From Comamonadaceae bacterium (GTDB taxonomy: Bacteria > Pseudomonadota > Gammaproteobacteria > Burkholderiales > Burkholderiaceae_C), in assembly GCA_013297875.1 (NCBI GenBank), contig JAAFIW010000017.1, positions 35,027-99,026 of the forward strand: 64,000 nt of DNA, in the 5' to 3' direction. Shown one piece after another: positions 44,070 to 53,241 of the stretch. The translations under genes were made by a program, and so were the position numbers. Under the pieces are notes generated by a model. The model was not told the origin of the DNA. It saw only the letters and a program-made list of their open reading frames with translations, and made no database searches. The first letter of the stretch is position 1. Every line of letters starts with the position of its first letter.

Positions 44070-45089
44070 ATGAAACGCCTTGTTTTGAAAACCCTGACCG
44101 TTGCCATGGTCACCGCCACGCTGGGTCTGTGGGGTGCAACCGCCCACGCACAAGACGCCAAAGAGCGCACCCTCAAAATGGGCCTGCAAAACCCCAAAGG
44201 CCACCCGGCGGTGATGGGTGCTGAAAAATTCGCGGAAATCGTGGCGGCCAAATCAGGCGGCAAGCTCAAGGTCAGTGTGTTTCCCGGTGGCACCTTGGGC
44301 AACGACGTGCAAACTGTCTCGGCCGTGCAGGCGGGCATCGTGGAAATGACGGTGCTGAACTCTGGCATTCTGGCCGCGCAGGTCAAGGAATTTGCGGTCT
44401 ACGACTTTCCGTTTTTGTTTGCCAACACCAAAGAAGCCGATGCGGTGGTAGACGGCGCATTTGGTAAAGCCATGCACGCCAGGCTGGGCGATAAGGCCAT
44501 TGTGGGCCTGGCCTACTGGGAGCTGGGTTTTCGCAACCTGACCAATGGCAAGCGCCCCATCAACAAGGTAGAAGACATTGCCGGCCTGAAACTGCGCGTG
44601 ATCCCCAACCCGATCAACATCGACTGGGTCAAGGCACTGGACGCCAACCCCACGCCCCTGGCTTTCACCGAGCTGTTTACCGCGCTGGAGCAAAAGGCAG
44701 TGGACGGGCAGGAAAACCCCGTGAGCGTGATTCTGGCCAACCGTTTTGCCGAGGTGCAAAAGCACCTCACGCTGACCAACCACCAGTACAACCCGCAGTC
44801 GGTCATCATCAGCAAAAAGCTGTGGGACACGCTGGCGCCAACTGAAAAGCAGGTGCTGCAAGACGCGGCGGTAGAAGCCGGCAAGTACCAGCGCCAGGTG
44901 TCTCGCGAGCAATCGGCCTCCGTCATCGATCAGCTGAAAAAAGCCGGCATGCAAGTGACCGAACTGCCCGCCGCCGAGCAGGCCAAGCTGCAAGCCAAGA
45001 TGAAGCCGGTGATCGACAAACACGCGGCCACCGTGGGCGAGGCCACCGTGGGTGAGTTGATGGCCGAGCTGGCCAAGCTGCGCAAATAA
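44070..45089 (+). CDS. TRAP transporter substrate-binding protein, DctP family (orphan)
   Basis: The 339-residue periplasmic protein has a signal peptide (TLTVAMVTATLGLWGATAHA) and DctP features: KMGLQNPKGHPAVMGAEKFA, FPGGTLGNDVQTVSAVQAGI, and the carboxylate-binding region NPINIDWVKALDANPTPLAF, TELFTALEQKAVDGQENPV. DctP proteins bind organic acids, including aromatic acids in some species. No dctQ/dctM is adjacent, so the permease is elsewhere. RBS AAAGGAAA precedes the ATG. The shikimate dehydrogenase-like gene starts at the base after its stop, which suggests a quinate/shikimate-type ligand; coumarate is an alternative. Confidence 0.9.
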   Translation: MKRLVLKTLTVAMVTATLGLWGATAHAQDAKERTLKMGLQNPKGHPAVMGAEKFAEIVAAKSGGKLKVSVFPGGTLGNDVQTVSAVQAGIVEMTVLNSGILAAQVKEFAVYDFPFLFANTKEADAVVDGAFGKAMHARLGDKAIVGLAYWELGFRNLTNGKRPINKVEDIAGLKLRVIPNPINIDWVKALDANPTPLAFTELFTALEQKAVDGQENPVSVILANRFAEVQKHLTLTNHQYNPQSVIISKKLWDTLAPTEKQVLQDAAVEAGKYQRQVSREQSASVIDQLKKAGMQVTELPAAEQAKLQAKMKPVIDKHAATVGEATVGELMAELAKLRK

Positions 45090-45935
45090 GTGAAAAAGAC
45101 GCTGGTGGGCTTGATCGGCTGCGGCATCGCCCGCTCGTTGTCGCCCGCCCTGCACGAAGAAGAGGCGCGCCACCACGGTCTGCGCTTGCACTACCAGTTG
45201 ATTGATCTGGAGGGTGTGCCCAACCCCCAAGACGCGCTGCCGGGCTTGCTACAAGCGGCCCGCCAGATGGGTTTTGCCGGGCTGAACATCACCTACCCCT
45301 TCAAGCAAACGGTGCTGGCCTTGCTCGACGATTTGTCCGATGAGGCACGGGCCATGGGCGCTGCGAACACGGTTGTCGTTGACCAAGGCCGCTTGACCGG
45401 CCACAACACCGATGGCGCAGGCTGGGCCTGGGGCTTGCAGCGCGCCTTGCCGCAGGCCGATCTGCGCCGCGTGGTGCTGCTGGGCGCGGGCGGCGCAGGC
45501 AGTGCCATTGCGCATGCGGCTCTGCGCATGGGCGTGCAGCAGCTATGCGTGGTCGATGTCGATGTGGCGCGCGCGCAGGCGCTGGTGGCGACGCTCACCC
45601 GCCTGTACGGCCCGCGTGCCATGGCGTGCGAGCACGTCACCCAAGCCCTGGAAAGCGCCACAGGCCTGATTCACGCAACCCCCACCGGCATGGACAAACT
45701 GCCGGGGCTGCCATTGCCCGCCGAGTTGTTGGGGCCACATCTGTGGGTGTCAGAGGTGGTGTATTTCCCTCTCGAAACCGCCTTGATGAAAACCGCCCGC
45801 GCCCGTGGCTGCACGGTGGTCGACGGCGGCAGCATGGCCGTGGGCCAGGCCGTGGGCGCGTTTGAGTTGTTTACCGGCTGCAAGCCCGATGCGCAGCGGA
45901 TGCGGGCGCATTTTCTTCAATTGCTGACGCAGTGA
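45090..45935 (+). CDS. Shikimate/quinate dehydrogenase family protein
   Basis: The 281-residue protein (GTG start) has the AroE/YdiB substrate-domain motifs SLSPALHEEEARHHGL, FAGLNITYPFKQTVLALLDD and the catalytic Lys of NITYPFK. Also present are AANTVVVDQGRLTGHNTDGA and the cofactor loop VVLLGAGGAGSAIAHAALRM. Where many AroE have NPxR, here DVDVARAQALV is present, which points to NAD use as in quinate-utilising YdiB-like members. It is directly coupled to the DctP gene, suggesting catabolism of an imported cyclitol acid. Confidence 0.87.
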   Translation: MKKTLVGLIGCGIARSLSPALHEEEARHHGLRLHYQLIDLEGVPNPQDALPGLLQAARQMGFAGLNITYPFKQTVLALLDDLSDEARAMGAANTVVVDQGRLTGHNTDGAGWAWGLQRALPQADLRRVVLLGAGGAGSAIAHAALRMGVQQLCVVDVDVARAQALVATLTRLYGPRAMACEHVTQALESATGLIHATPTGMDKLPGLPLPAELLGPHLWVSEVVYFPLETALMKTARARGCTVVDGGSMAVGQAVGAFELFTGCKPDAQRMRAHFLQLLTQ

Positions 45936-45937
45936 AT

Positions 45938-45995
45938 GCTATGAAATATGTAGCTTCTTGAGCAGCATATTCATGGGCTGACAGCTATTTTGATG
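45938..45995 (+). repeat. Interspersed repeat, intergenic copy
   Basis: GCTATGAAATATGTAGCTTC is followed by TTGAGCAGCATATTCATGGG and CTGACAGC, a good match to the family consensus. Confidence 0.78.
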
Positions 45996-46015
45996 CCTAA
46001 CAAGCCCGACAAGCG

Positions 46016-46588
46016 TCACTTCTGCCTGGCCACCCGCCCCATCACATAAAACTCCGGGTTGGGCTGCATGCCCGAAAAACTCGCCATGCGGTTGGATAGC
46101 CCGAAAAACGCGGTAATCGCCGCAATATCCCACGCGTCTTCGTCGTCGAATCCATGCGCGTGCAGCGCGGCAAAGTCGGCATCTTCAATCAAATGTGACT
46201 GCTGGCAAACCTTCATCGCAAAGTCCAGCATGGCGCGCTGGCGGGGTGTGATGTCGGCCTTGCGGTAGTTCACCGCCACCTGGTCAGCCACCAGTGGCTT
46301 CTTCTCGTAAATGCGCAAAATCGCACCGTGGGCTACCACGCAATACAGACAGCTGTTGGCCGCGCTGGTGGTGGTGACGATCATCTCGCGGTCGCCCTTG
46401 GTCAATGAGCCTTCTTCTTTCAACATCAACGCGTCGTGGTACGCAAAAAACGCGCGCCACTCGGCGGGACGACGGGCGAAAGCCACAAAAACGTTGGGAA
46501 CGAAACCAGCTTTTTCCTGCACCTCCAGCACGCGGGCTTTGATGTCGTCGGGCAGGTCGTTCAGGTTGGGGGTGGGGTAGCGGGTCAT
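46016..46588 (-). CDS. AhpD-like alkylhydroperoxidase/peroxidase-related enzyme
   Basis: The 190-residue protein has the AhpD/CMD-type core: LTKGDREMIVTTTSAANSCL, then LYCVVAHGAILRIYEK with the CxxC-H redox site SCLYCVVAHG. The C-terminal half has AALHAHGFDDEDAWDIAAIT, AFFGLSNRMASFSGM. Members reduce peroxides with the CxxC pair and are fed electrons by thioredoxin-like partners. It stands alone; the interspersed repeats flank it on both sides. Confidence 0.88.
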   Translation of the reverse strand: MTRYPTPNLNDLPDDIKARVLEVQEKAGFVPNVFVAFARRPAEWRAFFAYHDALMLKEEGSLTKGDREMIVTTTSAANSCLYCVVAHGAILRIYEKKPLVADQVAVNYRKADITPRQRAMLDFAMKVCQQSHLIEDADFAALHAHGFDDEDAWDIAAITAFFGLSNRMASFSGMQPNPEFYVMGRVARQK

Positions 46589-46644
46589 GGCAGGCCTCTG
46601 GCAGTTGGGGGATTGATTCAACTCGCATTGTCTGCGCAACGCCA

Positions 46645-46716
46645 ATTTAAAACAGAAAGTGCCAACGACCCTTATGAATACTGCTCAAGCAGCTATGTAA
46701 ATAATAGCATTTTGAA
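46645..46716 (-). repeat. Interspersed repeat, intergenic copy
   Basis: The + strand reads AACGACCCTTATGAATACTG then CTCAAGCAGCTATGTAAATA and ATAGCA, a reverse-orientation copy. It borders the 3' end of the glycosyltransferase gene, whose last codons follow at once. Confidence 0.75.
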
Positions 46717-47742
46717 TCAAGCGGGTACCACCTGCGGCTGCCGCAGCGGCTGTAGTGCCGCCTCAAACTGCCGCGTGGCGGTCGGCCAGTTGAACTGCTC
46801 GGCATGCTTTCTCACCAGTTCACGGTTTTTGGTCAGCGCGGCCATGCAGGCGGCACGCAGGTCGGTGTCGATGGCACCGCCATTGGAGTTGTGGCCCACC
46901 ACATCTATCGGGCCGGGCACGGGGAAGGCGGCCACCGGGGTGCCGCAGGCCATGGCTTCGACCATCACCAGGCCAAAGGTGTCGGTGACGCTGGGGAACA
47001 CTTTTACATCCGCACTGCGGTACAGGCGAGCCAGCTCGGGGCCTTGCAGCACGCCAAACCAGCGGGCTTTGTTGGGGAATTGAGCCTCCAGTTTCTGGCG
47101 GGCCGGGCCTTCGCCGGCTACCCACATCTGGCCGGGCAAATCGAGCTTTAAAAACTCTTGCACCTGCTTTTCCACGGCCAGGCGGCCCACGTACAAAAAG
47201 ACGGGCTCCGGGCCGCGCTCCAACTTGGGGCCGTCCGGCGAAAAGGCTTGCAAATCAACACCGCGTGACCACAAACGTGCCTTGGTGAAGCCGCGCGCCA
47301 GCAGGTCGTCCACGATTGCAGGCGTGGGGGCCAGGGTGGCTTGGCCGGCATTGTGAAATTTGCGCAGCAGGCTGTAGCTCCAGCTCAGGGGGAATTTCAT
47401 CCGGGCATGTACATATTCGGGAAAGCGGCTGTGGTAGGCGGTGGTGAATGGCCAGCCACGCTTGATGGCCACGCCGCGCGCCAGCCAGCCCAGCGGGCCC
47501 TCGGTGGCAATGTGCAGGCAGTCGATGTTTAGCGCATCGATGCGGCGTGCCACTTCGCCTGGGGTGGTCAGTGCCAGCTCGATTTCGGGGTAGGTGGGGC
47601 AGGGCATGGACTTGAAGCCCTGGGGCGACATGATTTCGACCGTGTGGCCCATATTTTCCAGTTCGCGCCGGGTCATTTTCAGGGTGCGCACCACGCCATT
47701 GACTTGCGGCTCCCAGGCATCGGTAACGATCAAAATTTTCAT
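46717..47742 (-). CDS. Glycosyltransferase family 4 (MgtA/mannosyltransferase-like)
   Basis: The 341-residue GT-B enzyme starts ILIVTDAWEPQVNGVVRTLK, with the glycine-rich donor-domain motif. Later motifs are VFLYVGRLAVEKQVQEFLKL and VFPSVTDTFGLVMVEAMACG TPVAAFPVPGP, the EX7E-type region. It resembles GDP-mannose-dependent alpha-mannosyltransferases acting on lipid acceptors. It is coupled to the LplT gene (4 bp overlap), consistent with a lipid-related acceptor. Confidence 0.88.
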   Translation of the reverse strand: MKILIVTDAWEPQVNGVVRTLKMTRRELENMGHTVEIMSPQGFKSMPCPTYPEIELALTTPGEVARRIDALNIDCLHIATEGPLGWLARGVAIKRGWPFTTAYHSRFPEYVHARMKFPLSWSYSLLRKFHNAGQATLAPTPAIVDDLLARGFTKARLWSRGVDLQAFSPDGPKLERGPEPVFLYVGRLAVEKQVQEFLKLDLPGQMWVAGEGPARQKLEAQFPNKARWFGVLQGPELARLYRSADVKVFPSVTDTFGLVMVEAMACGTPVAAFPVPGPIDVVGHNSNGGAIDTDLRAACMAALTKNRELVRKHAEQFNWPTATRQFEAALQPLRQPQVVPA

Positions 47743-49055
47743 AGCAGTTCAGCCTTAGAGGTTGAAGAAGGGGTAGAGGAAGTCGGTACAGGAATACTCC
47801 GGGTGTAGCGGTGGTGGCTGCGCATGACGAGCGCAATGCAGCCCGCCAGCACCAGGCCCAGGGTGTAAATCAGCGCGTCAATCGACCAGTCAGCCGCCAG
47901 CAGTGCAGAGTAGCAAGCCAACATGACCAGCACGCTCAGGTTTTCATTGAAGTTTTGCACCGCAATCGATTCACCTGCGCTCAGCAGCGTGCGGCCCCGG
48001 TGCTGGAGCAGCGCATTCATGGGCACCACAAAAAAGCCTGCCAGCGCCCCCACGATGGCCAGCAGCGGCACGGCCACGGGAATGGAGGTGATGAAGGTCA
48101 TCAGTGGCACCAGCAGGCCCATCAGCACACCCAGTGGCAGCACGCGCGGGGCCGCGTGCAAGGCCACCCAGTAGCCTGCGGCCGCTGCACCCAAGGTGAT
48201 GCCCACGGCCACCACGCCTTGCAGGTAAGCGGCCTGGTCCAGCCCCAGGCCCAGCGAGTCTTGCGCCCAGCGCAGCACCACAAATTGCAAGGTGGCACCC
48301 GCGCCCCAAAACAGCGTGGTGACGGCCAGCGACAGGCGGCCCATGGGGTCGCGCCACAAGGTGGCGTTGGCACTTTTGAAGCGGTCAATCAGCGGGCCGA
48401 ACTGCAGGGCCACTTTGGCGTAGCGTGCGCCACTGTCGGGTATCAACAGGTTGAGCGCACCGGCCAACAGGTACAGCACCAGCACCACGGCCAGCGCCGG
48501 GTACAGCGTGGTTTGCATCAAGCTGGTGAAGTTGATGGCCTGCACCCACGGCAGGTCGCCAAACCAGTCACTGACCAGCAGGCCGCCCAGCAAGGTGCCC
48601 AAAATGATGGAGCACACCATGCTCACCTCAATCCAGCCGTTGGCATGCACTAGGTCGTCGGGTGGCACCAGCTCGGTGACCAGGCCGTACTTGGCGGGGG
48701 AGTAGCAGGCCGCGCCCAAACCGGCCACCGCAAACGCAATGAGCGGGTTGACCGCCAGCCCAATCAACACGCAGCCCAAGGCCTTGATCAGGTTGGACTG
48801 CAGCATCACCCGCGCCTTGGGCCAGCGGTCAGCCAGTACGCCAACAAACGGTGCCAGCAGCACATAGGCCACGGTGAAAACCAGCTTGAGCAAGGGCGCC
48901 AGCCAGGCGGCGGCGTCAATCTCTTGGAGTCGGGCAATCGTCACCACCAGCAGCGCGTTATCGGCAAGGCCCGAGACGAACTGGGCTGCCATCAACAGGT
49001 AAAAACCGCGCTTCACGTATGCGTGAAGCCAGTGGCGTTTTGTTTCATATGACAA
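47739..49055 (-). CDS. lplT: Lysophospholipid transporter LplT
   Basis: The 438-residue MFS-type membrane protein has the LplT start LLMAAQFVSGLADNALLVVT and ACYSPAKYGLVTELVPPDDL VHANGWIEVSMVCSIILGTL. Later helices follow, including YWVALHAAPRVLPLGVLMGL. LplT flips lysophospholipids across the inner membrane for reacylation. No aas gene (acyltransferase) is adjacent here, unlike in enterobacteria. The stop overlaps the glycosyltransferase start. Confidence 0.9.
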   Translation of the reverse strand: MSYETKRHWLHAYVKRGFYLLMAAQFVSGLADNALLVVTIARLQEIDAAAWLAPLLKLVFTVAYVLLAPFVGVLADRWPKARVMLQSNLIKALGCVLIGLAVNPLIAFAVAGLGAACYSPAKYGLVTELVPPDDLVHANGWIEVSMVCSIILGTLLGGLLVSDWFGDLPWVQAINFTSLMQTTLYPALAVVLVLYLLAGALNLLIPDSGARYAKVALQFGPLIDRFKSANATLWRDPMGRLSLAVTTLFWGAGATLQFVVLRWAQDSLGLGLDQAAYLQGVVAVGITLGAAAAGYWVALHAAPRVLPLGVLMGLLVPLMTFITSIPVAVPLLAIVGALAGFFVVPMNALLQHRGRTLLSAGESIAVQNFNENLSVLVMLACYSALLAADWSIDALIYTLGLVLAGCIALVMRSHHRYTRSIPVPTSSTPSSTSKAELL

Positions 49056-49115
49056 GTTGACAACACTTGCGTGTCGAAGTGATGACGGTTGCAGAAAAAT
49101 CAGAGCGACTCTTGT

Positions 49116-49493
49116 TTACAGCTCCCGGTGTGGCTTCCAGCGCAGGCTCGTCCACACCAACAGCAAGGCGGCGGCGCTGCCGACGATTAATACGGGTGCC
49201 AGCGGTTCAGGTTGTGCTTCGGTGATGAATTTGTGCAAACCCACGCTAGGCCAAGAAAGCAGCGCGGCCACCAGACCAAACCAGCGGGCACTGGTCGACA
49301 CCAACGCAAACTGGATGGTGGCTGCCACGCACATTGCCAAGGCAGTGGCAATGAAAGGGCCTCGTATCTCTGGAGGGTGCGGCGTGACGCCCGCCAGCAT
49401 CGCTGCGTACATGCCGACGAACAGCATCATGAGAATGGCCAAGCAACTCAGTGCCAGCGAGCGTTGAGCATGGGAGATGGAAGTACCGGTCAT
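49116..49493 (-). CDS. Hypothetical four-helix membrane protein
   Basis: The 125-residue protein has about four predicted helices (LALSCLAILMMLFVGMYAAM, FIATALAMCVAATIQFALVS, WFGLVAALLSWPSVGLHKFI, LAPVLIVGSAAALLLVWTSL). I do not recognise a family. It lies between the lplT gene and the molybdenum hydroxylase genes, all on the minus strand. Confidence 0.6.
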   Translation of the reverse strand: MTGTSISHAQRSLALSCLAILMMLFVGMYAAMLAGVTPHPPEIRGPFIATALAMCVAATIQFALVSTSARWFGLVAALLSWPSVGLHKFITEAQPEPLAPVLIVGSAAALLLVWTSLRWKPHREL

Positions 49494-49530
49494 ACGTGCC
49501 TTTGAAGGAGATAAAACTCAGGGTCGGGAC

Positions 49531-51669
49531 TCAAGCACGACCAAACGGCAGTTCGCGCAAACGCGTACCCACCAGCTTGGCCCAGGCGTTGGCCACGGCA
49601 GGGGCCACCAGCGGCAGAGCGATTTCGCCGATGCCCCGTGGTGTTCCCTTGTCAGCATCAATAAAGCGGCACTCAATCGTCGGCAAACTGGGCAGACGCG
49701 CCAACGCGTACTCAGCCATCGAGCGCTGGCGTGCTCTGCCGTCCACAAAATCGAGCGATTCCCTGGCGGCTATGGACCAGCCCATCAAGGCGGCACCTTC
49801 GATTTGTGCTTGTGCCAGACCTGGGTTGACGATCAGTCCGGCGTCGACCACCACGCGCAGGTGGCGCAACTGGGGTTGACCATCGCTGGCGCGCTCTACC
49901 TGCGATTGAACGGCGATGTGGGAGCCCCGAAAAGACATAAAAGCTATTCCTTGGGCACCAGGCGGGTTCGCGGCCTCTTTCCAGTTGCCCAGTGCTTCCA
50001 GTACGCGGCGTGCGCGAGAGTCATCCACCATGGCCAGCCGGTAGGCCAGAGGCTCCTGCTTGGCCAGGGCGGCAGCTTCGTCTATGACTGTTTCAATCGC
50101 GAACACGTTAAATCCTGCGCCAACGCCACGCAGGAAGCTACAGGCTACCGGCAGGGGCCGGTGGATGGATTCGATCCGTTGTTCGGCAATTCGATAAATG
50201 TGCTCGGATCCATCAACCATGGTCTGATCGAATTTGTCTTTCGCGAAGCGCTCGGGAAACAAGCGTGCCGCCGTGGCGCTGCCCACCGTGCGGTGCAGCC
50301 AGCGCACGATGCGGCCTTGGGCGTCGATTGCAGCCTCAATGTGTTGTGCCGCCAGGGTGCGCATTTGTCCATGCGCAATTTCATCGCTTGCAAATTCGAT
50401 AACTTGGATCGGTGCCTTCAGTTCCAAGGCCAGCCAGGCAGCGGTGCTTGACACCTCGTTATCGACCCGTCGCCCAAAGGCTCCACCAACAGCGGTGCTG
50501 TGCACCTTGAAAACCAGGGGAGGGCGTTTGACCATTTGTGCAGCACGCCGCATGTCCAGGCTTGGGGCCTGCGTAGATGCCACGATGTCAGCGCCCTGGT
50601 TCAACCAGGTTGGCGTGGCTTGTGCGTTTTGCGGTTCCAGCGCGGCATGGGTGACGTGGCGGCTGAGCACCATTGCCTCTATACGTCGCAATCCATCACT
50701 TGCTACAGCAGGCGTCGTACCTGACTGGCGCACAACATGGGCGTCCGAAGCGCCACTACGCGCCAGTGCAGCAAAGGTCTTCAGGGTGGCTTCACTGTCA
50801 TATGGTTGTGTCGGGGCCGTCCAGCGTGGGGTCAATGCCTTGCGCCCTTGCAAAGCTGACCAGGTGTCCTTGGCCACCACTGCCACCGCGCTGCCATCGG
50901 GCAAGGTCTTGACATCGACCACACCGGGTAGCGCGCGGGTGGCGCTGTCGCCTGCCTCGGTCAGCTTGGCGCCCAGCCGGTCCGCTCTGGCAAGTACAGC
51001 CACCAGCGCCTTGGGCGCTCGGGCATCGACGCCGTAGATGGTTGTACCGACCAGCTTGTCGGGCAGATCCAGCCGCGGCAGCGCTTTGCCGACCAGCCGC
51101 GATGGCGCAAGTGCGATGGCGGGCAAACTGCCCAGTGAACCTGGCAACTCAGCCTGAGGCGCCACTTGCGCGTAGGCCAGCTTGCGGCCATCTTCATGCA
51201 GCAGCCAGCCCGACTCGGTGCGCACCTGCCGCGCCTCGCAGCGCCAACGCTGCATGGCATTCCACACCAGTACGGCGCGGGCTTGCGTCCCCGCAGTGCG
51301 TAGCGCGGGCCAGAAGGCATTTGTGGCGGCACTGTCTGCCGTAACCAGGCGGCCGGCAAAGTGCGGGTTGCCATAGGTGTCGTCATAGGGTGCGGGTTTA
51401 ACGCGAATCTGCGACCAGTCGGCGTCCAGCGCATCGGCCAGTATTTGGGCTAGCGCTGTGCTGCTGCCTTGTCCCATCTCGACAGCGGGGTTGATCAGTG
51501 TGATGCTACCGTCGCCGCCAAAGTGCACATAGGCATTCACAGGGCGGTCAGTGTCGCTGGCGACCACGTCACCACGCCATGCACCTAGGCCACCAAACAC
51601 CACAGCCACGCTGCCGGCAGCACCACCGACCAGCAGGCGGCGGCGTTCGGGGTTGAAAGTGGTGTTCAT
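49531..51669 (-). CDS. Molybdenum hydroxylase large subunit (isoquinoline 1-oxidoreductase beta / IorB-like)
   Basis: The 712-residue protein belongs to the xanthine dehydrogenase superfamily, periplasmic cofactor-exported subgroup. It has a twin-arginine-like start (PERRRLLVGGAAGSVAVVFG), INPAVEMGQGSSTALAQILA, FRGVG-like region RGVGAGFNVFAIETVIDEAA, and GIGEIALPLVAPAVANAWAK with the active-site Glu near the C-terminus. IorB-type proteins hydroxylate N-heterocycles or aldehydes. The 2Fe-2S subunit gene precedes it with 4 bp overlap. The MoCo genes of the window (29-33 kb) could supply the cofactor. Confidence 0.9.
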   Translation of the reverse strand: MNTTFNPERRRLLVGGAAGSVAVVFGGLGAWRGDVVASDTDRPVNAYVHFGGDGSITLINPAVEMGQGSSTALAQILADALDADWSQIRVKPAPYDDTYGNPHFAGRLVTADSAATNAFWPALRTAGTQARAVLVWNAMQRWRCEARQVRTESGWLLHEDGRKLAYAQVAPQAELPGSLGSLPAIALAPSRLVGKALPRLDLPDKLVGTTIYGVDARAPKALVAVLARADRLGAKLTEAGDSATRALPGVVDVKTLPDGSAVAVVAKDTWSALQGRKALTPRWTAPTQPYDSEATLKTFAALARSGASDAHVVRQSGTTPAVASDGLRRIEAMVLSRHVTHAALEPQNAQATPTWLNQGADIVASTQAPSLDMRRAAQMVKRPPLVFKVHSTAVGGAFGRRVDNEVSSTAAWLALELKAPIQVIEFASDEIAHGQMRTLAAQHIEAAIDAQGRIVRWLHRTVGSATAARLFPERFAKDKFDQTMVDGSEHIYRIAEQRIESIHRPLPVACSFLRGVGAGFNVFAIETVIDEAAALAKQEPLAYRLAMVDDSRARRVLEALGNWKEAANPPGAQGIAFMSFRGSHIAVQSQVERASDGQPQLRHLRVVVDAGLIVNPGLAQAQIEGAALMGWSIAARESLDFVDGRARQRSMAEYALARLPSLPTIECRFIDADKGTPRGIGEIALPLVAPAVANAWAKLVGTRLRELPFGRA

Positions 51670-52136
51670 GTCGTCGTCCTTTCGGGCAACAACGCGGTTT
51701 GCACGGCTTTGAGCACCCGAGGGCCCGCACCACAGCGGCACAGATGCCCGGCCATTGCACCGGCTACAGCGGCGGCGTCAGGCGCCGGCTGAGCCATCAG
51801 CAGTGCTGCAGCCGTCATGGCCTGGCCAGGCTGGCAGTAGCCGCACTGCAAGGCTTGATGCTCGATCCAGGCAGTGAGCAAGCGTTGCCTCAATGGCTCA
51901 GCCAAGCCTTCAATGGTGGTGACCTTGCGGCCCTTGACGGACTCCACAGGTGTTTGGCATGCCCGGCTGGGCACGCCATCCACGTGCACCGTGCAAGCGC
52001 CGCACACGCCTTGCAGGCAACCCGGCTTGCAGCCCTTCAAGCCCAGGTGGTCACGCAGCCCCCACAGCAGGGGCATGGCGGGGTCGGCTCGCAGTTCGGT
52101 AGATTTGCCGTTGAGTTGAAATTGAATCGTCTCCAT
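51666..52136 (-). CDS. 2Fe-2S subunit of the molybdenum hydroxylase (IorA-like)
   Basis: The 156-residue protein has two 2Fe-2S clusters: plant-type CKPGCLQGVCGACTVHVDG, and the four-helix-type CGYCQPGQAM and HLCRCGAGPRVLKAV. This is the electron-transfer subunit that hands electrons from the molybdenum site to a cytochrome or similar acceptor. It lacks a signal peptide, as expected for a partner carried across with the Tat-exported large subunit. It overlaps that gene. Confidence 0.94.
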   Translation of the reverse strand: METIQFQLNGKSTELRADPAMPLLWGLRDHLGLKGCKPGCLQGVCGACTVHVDGVPSRACQTPVESVKGRKVTTIEGLAEPLRQRLLTAWIEHQALQCGYCQPGQAMTAAALLMAQPAPDAAAVAGAMAGHLCRCGAGPRVLKAVQTALLPERTTT

Positions 52137-52148
52137 GATTGATTTCTC

Positions 52149-53078
52149 TCAGCGAGGGCTGGCAGCGACCGGAAGATACGGCTGCGCTACATCAAAGTCG
52201 ACGGCGAGCGTGGTTGAACGCACCTGCTCAAACTCGCCATCGGGCAACACCCAGGTCACGCTCATCGTGGTGGGCACACGCAGTGAGCCAAAACTTTTGT
52301 AGTCACCGCGTTTCATGATCCACCGGGCCGCAACCCAGCGCTGGGCCACATCGCCAGTGAAACGCAGCAGACGGTCTTCGCTTTCGCATTGCGTGAGCGC
52401 ACCCTCGTCGGTGAACGCGCACACCATGCTGGCGGTCAGCGAGCCGTCGCGCACCTGCGCGCGGGCGCGCCGGTCATCCACTGCCTCCCATTGCAGGTGG
52501 CGGCCAGGAAGCAACATGGTGGGAGACTGCGTGGCTTCGGCGAAGAAGCGGATCATGTAGGTGCGGTTGATATCGTCATGGCGCTCGTCCACGAGGACGC
52601 GGCCATCGTTGCGCACCGCCCAAATGTGGGTATCACCGCGTGCATACAAATCACGCACATCAATGCTCACGTCTGGCCCTTGTTGCCAGGTGCTGTCCCA
52701 GACGTAACCCAGGCCATCTGTAGACAGCGCCATGTACTGCTCGCCTTGCGTGGGCATCCAGGGGGTGGACTGTTTGACGCCCTGCACGCTGCCGGTGATC
52801 GGTAAGCGCACTTCGCCGGTGAAGCGAAAACGTGTGAAACGGGCGGTCGGCGCCTTGTCTGCCCCGGTGTAAGCCATAAAGCGCCGTACCGGCGCTGGCA
52901 ACGCCGCCAGCTTGCTGGGGTCAACCGCGGGTGCAGCCTTGGCGATGCTGATCAGGTGGTTGATTTCGGTGTCAACGCGCTGACGCATGTCCGGCCGACT
53001 GACGCCAGCCCACGCGCTCGAAGCGCAAATGAGCGCGACAAGCCCGACAGCATTGGAAAAAAGAGCAATGCGTTTCAT
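52149..53078 (-). CDS. Secreted DUF6544-like protein
   Basis: The 309-residue protein has a signal peptide (NAVGLVALICASSAWAG) and a mature domain with ALPAPVRRFMAYTGADKAPT, FRFTGEVRLPITGSVQG, MPTQGEQYMALSTDGLGYVW DS and RHLQWEAVDDRRARAQVRDG. I recognise the DUF6544-type pattern; the function is not established. It is upstream of the molybdenum hydroxylase subunits on the same strand (12 bp gap), so it is probably part of that operon. It is divergent from the two-component system by 163 bp, which may control it. Confidence 0.7.
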   Translation of the reverse strand: MKRIALFSNAVGLVALICASSAWAGVSRPDMRQRVDTEINHLISIAKAAPAVDPSKLAALPAPVRRFMAYTGADKAPTARFTRFRFTGEVRLPITGSVQGVKQSTPWMPTQGEQYMALSTDGLGYVWDSTWQQGPDVSIDVRDLYARGDTHIWAVRNDGRVLVDERHDDINRTYMIRFFAEATQSPTMLLPGRHLQWEAVDDRRARAQVRDGSLTASMVCAFTDEGALTQCESEDRLLRFTGDVAQRWVAARWIMKRGDYKSFGSLRVPTTMSVTWVLPDGEFEQVRSTTLAVDFDVAQPYLPVAASPR

Positions 53079-53241
53079 TGAGGAGATCCTTTGATGCGTT
53101 TAGGTGAAGGCTCCTATTGCATCTGGGCCGAAGAAAAGGGTCTTGTCGGATGTGGCCGAGATTTGTACCTTCGTGTATCCGATAGCGTGTTTGACAAACG
53201 ACGACACATTTGCGCTGCAGCCTTGTACTTACACTTTCAGC

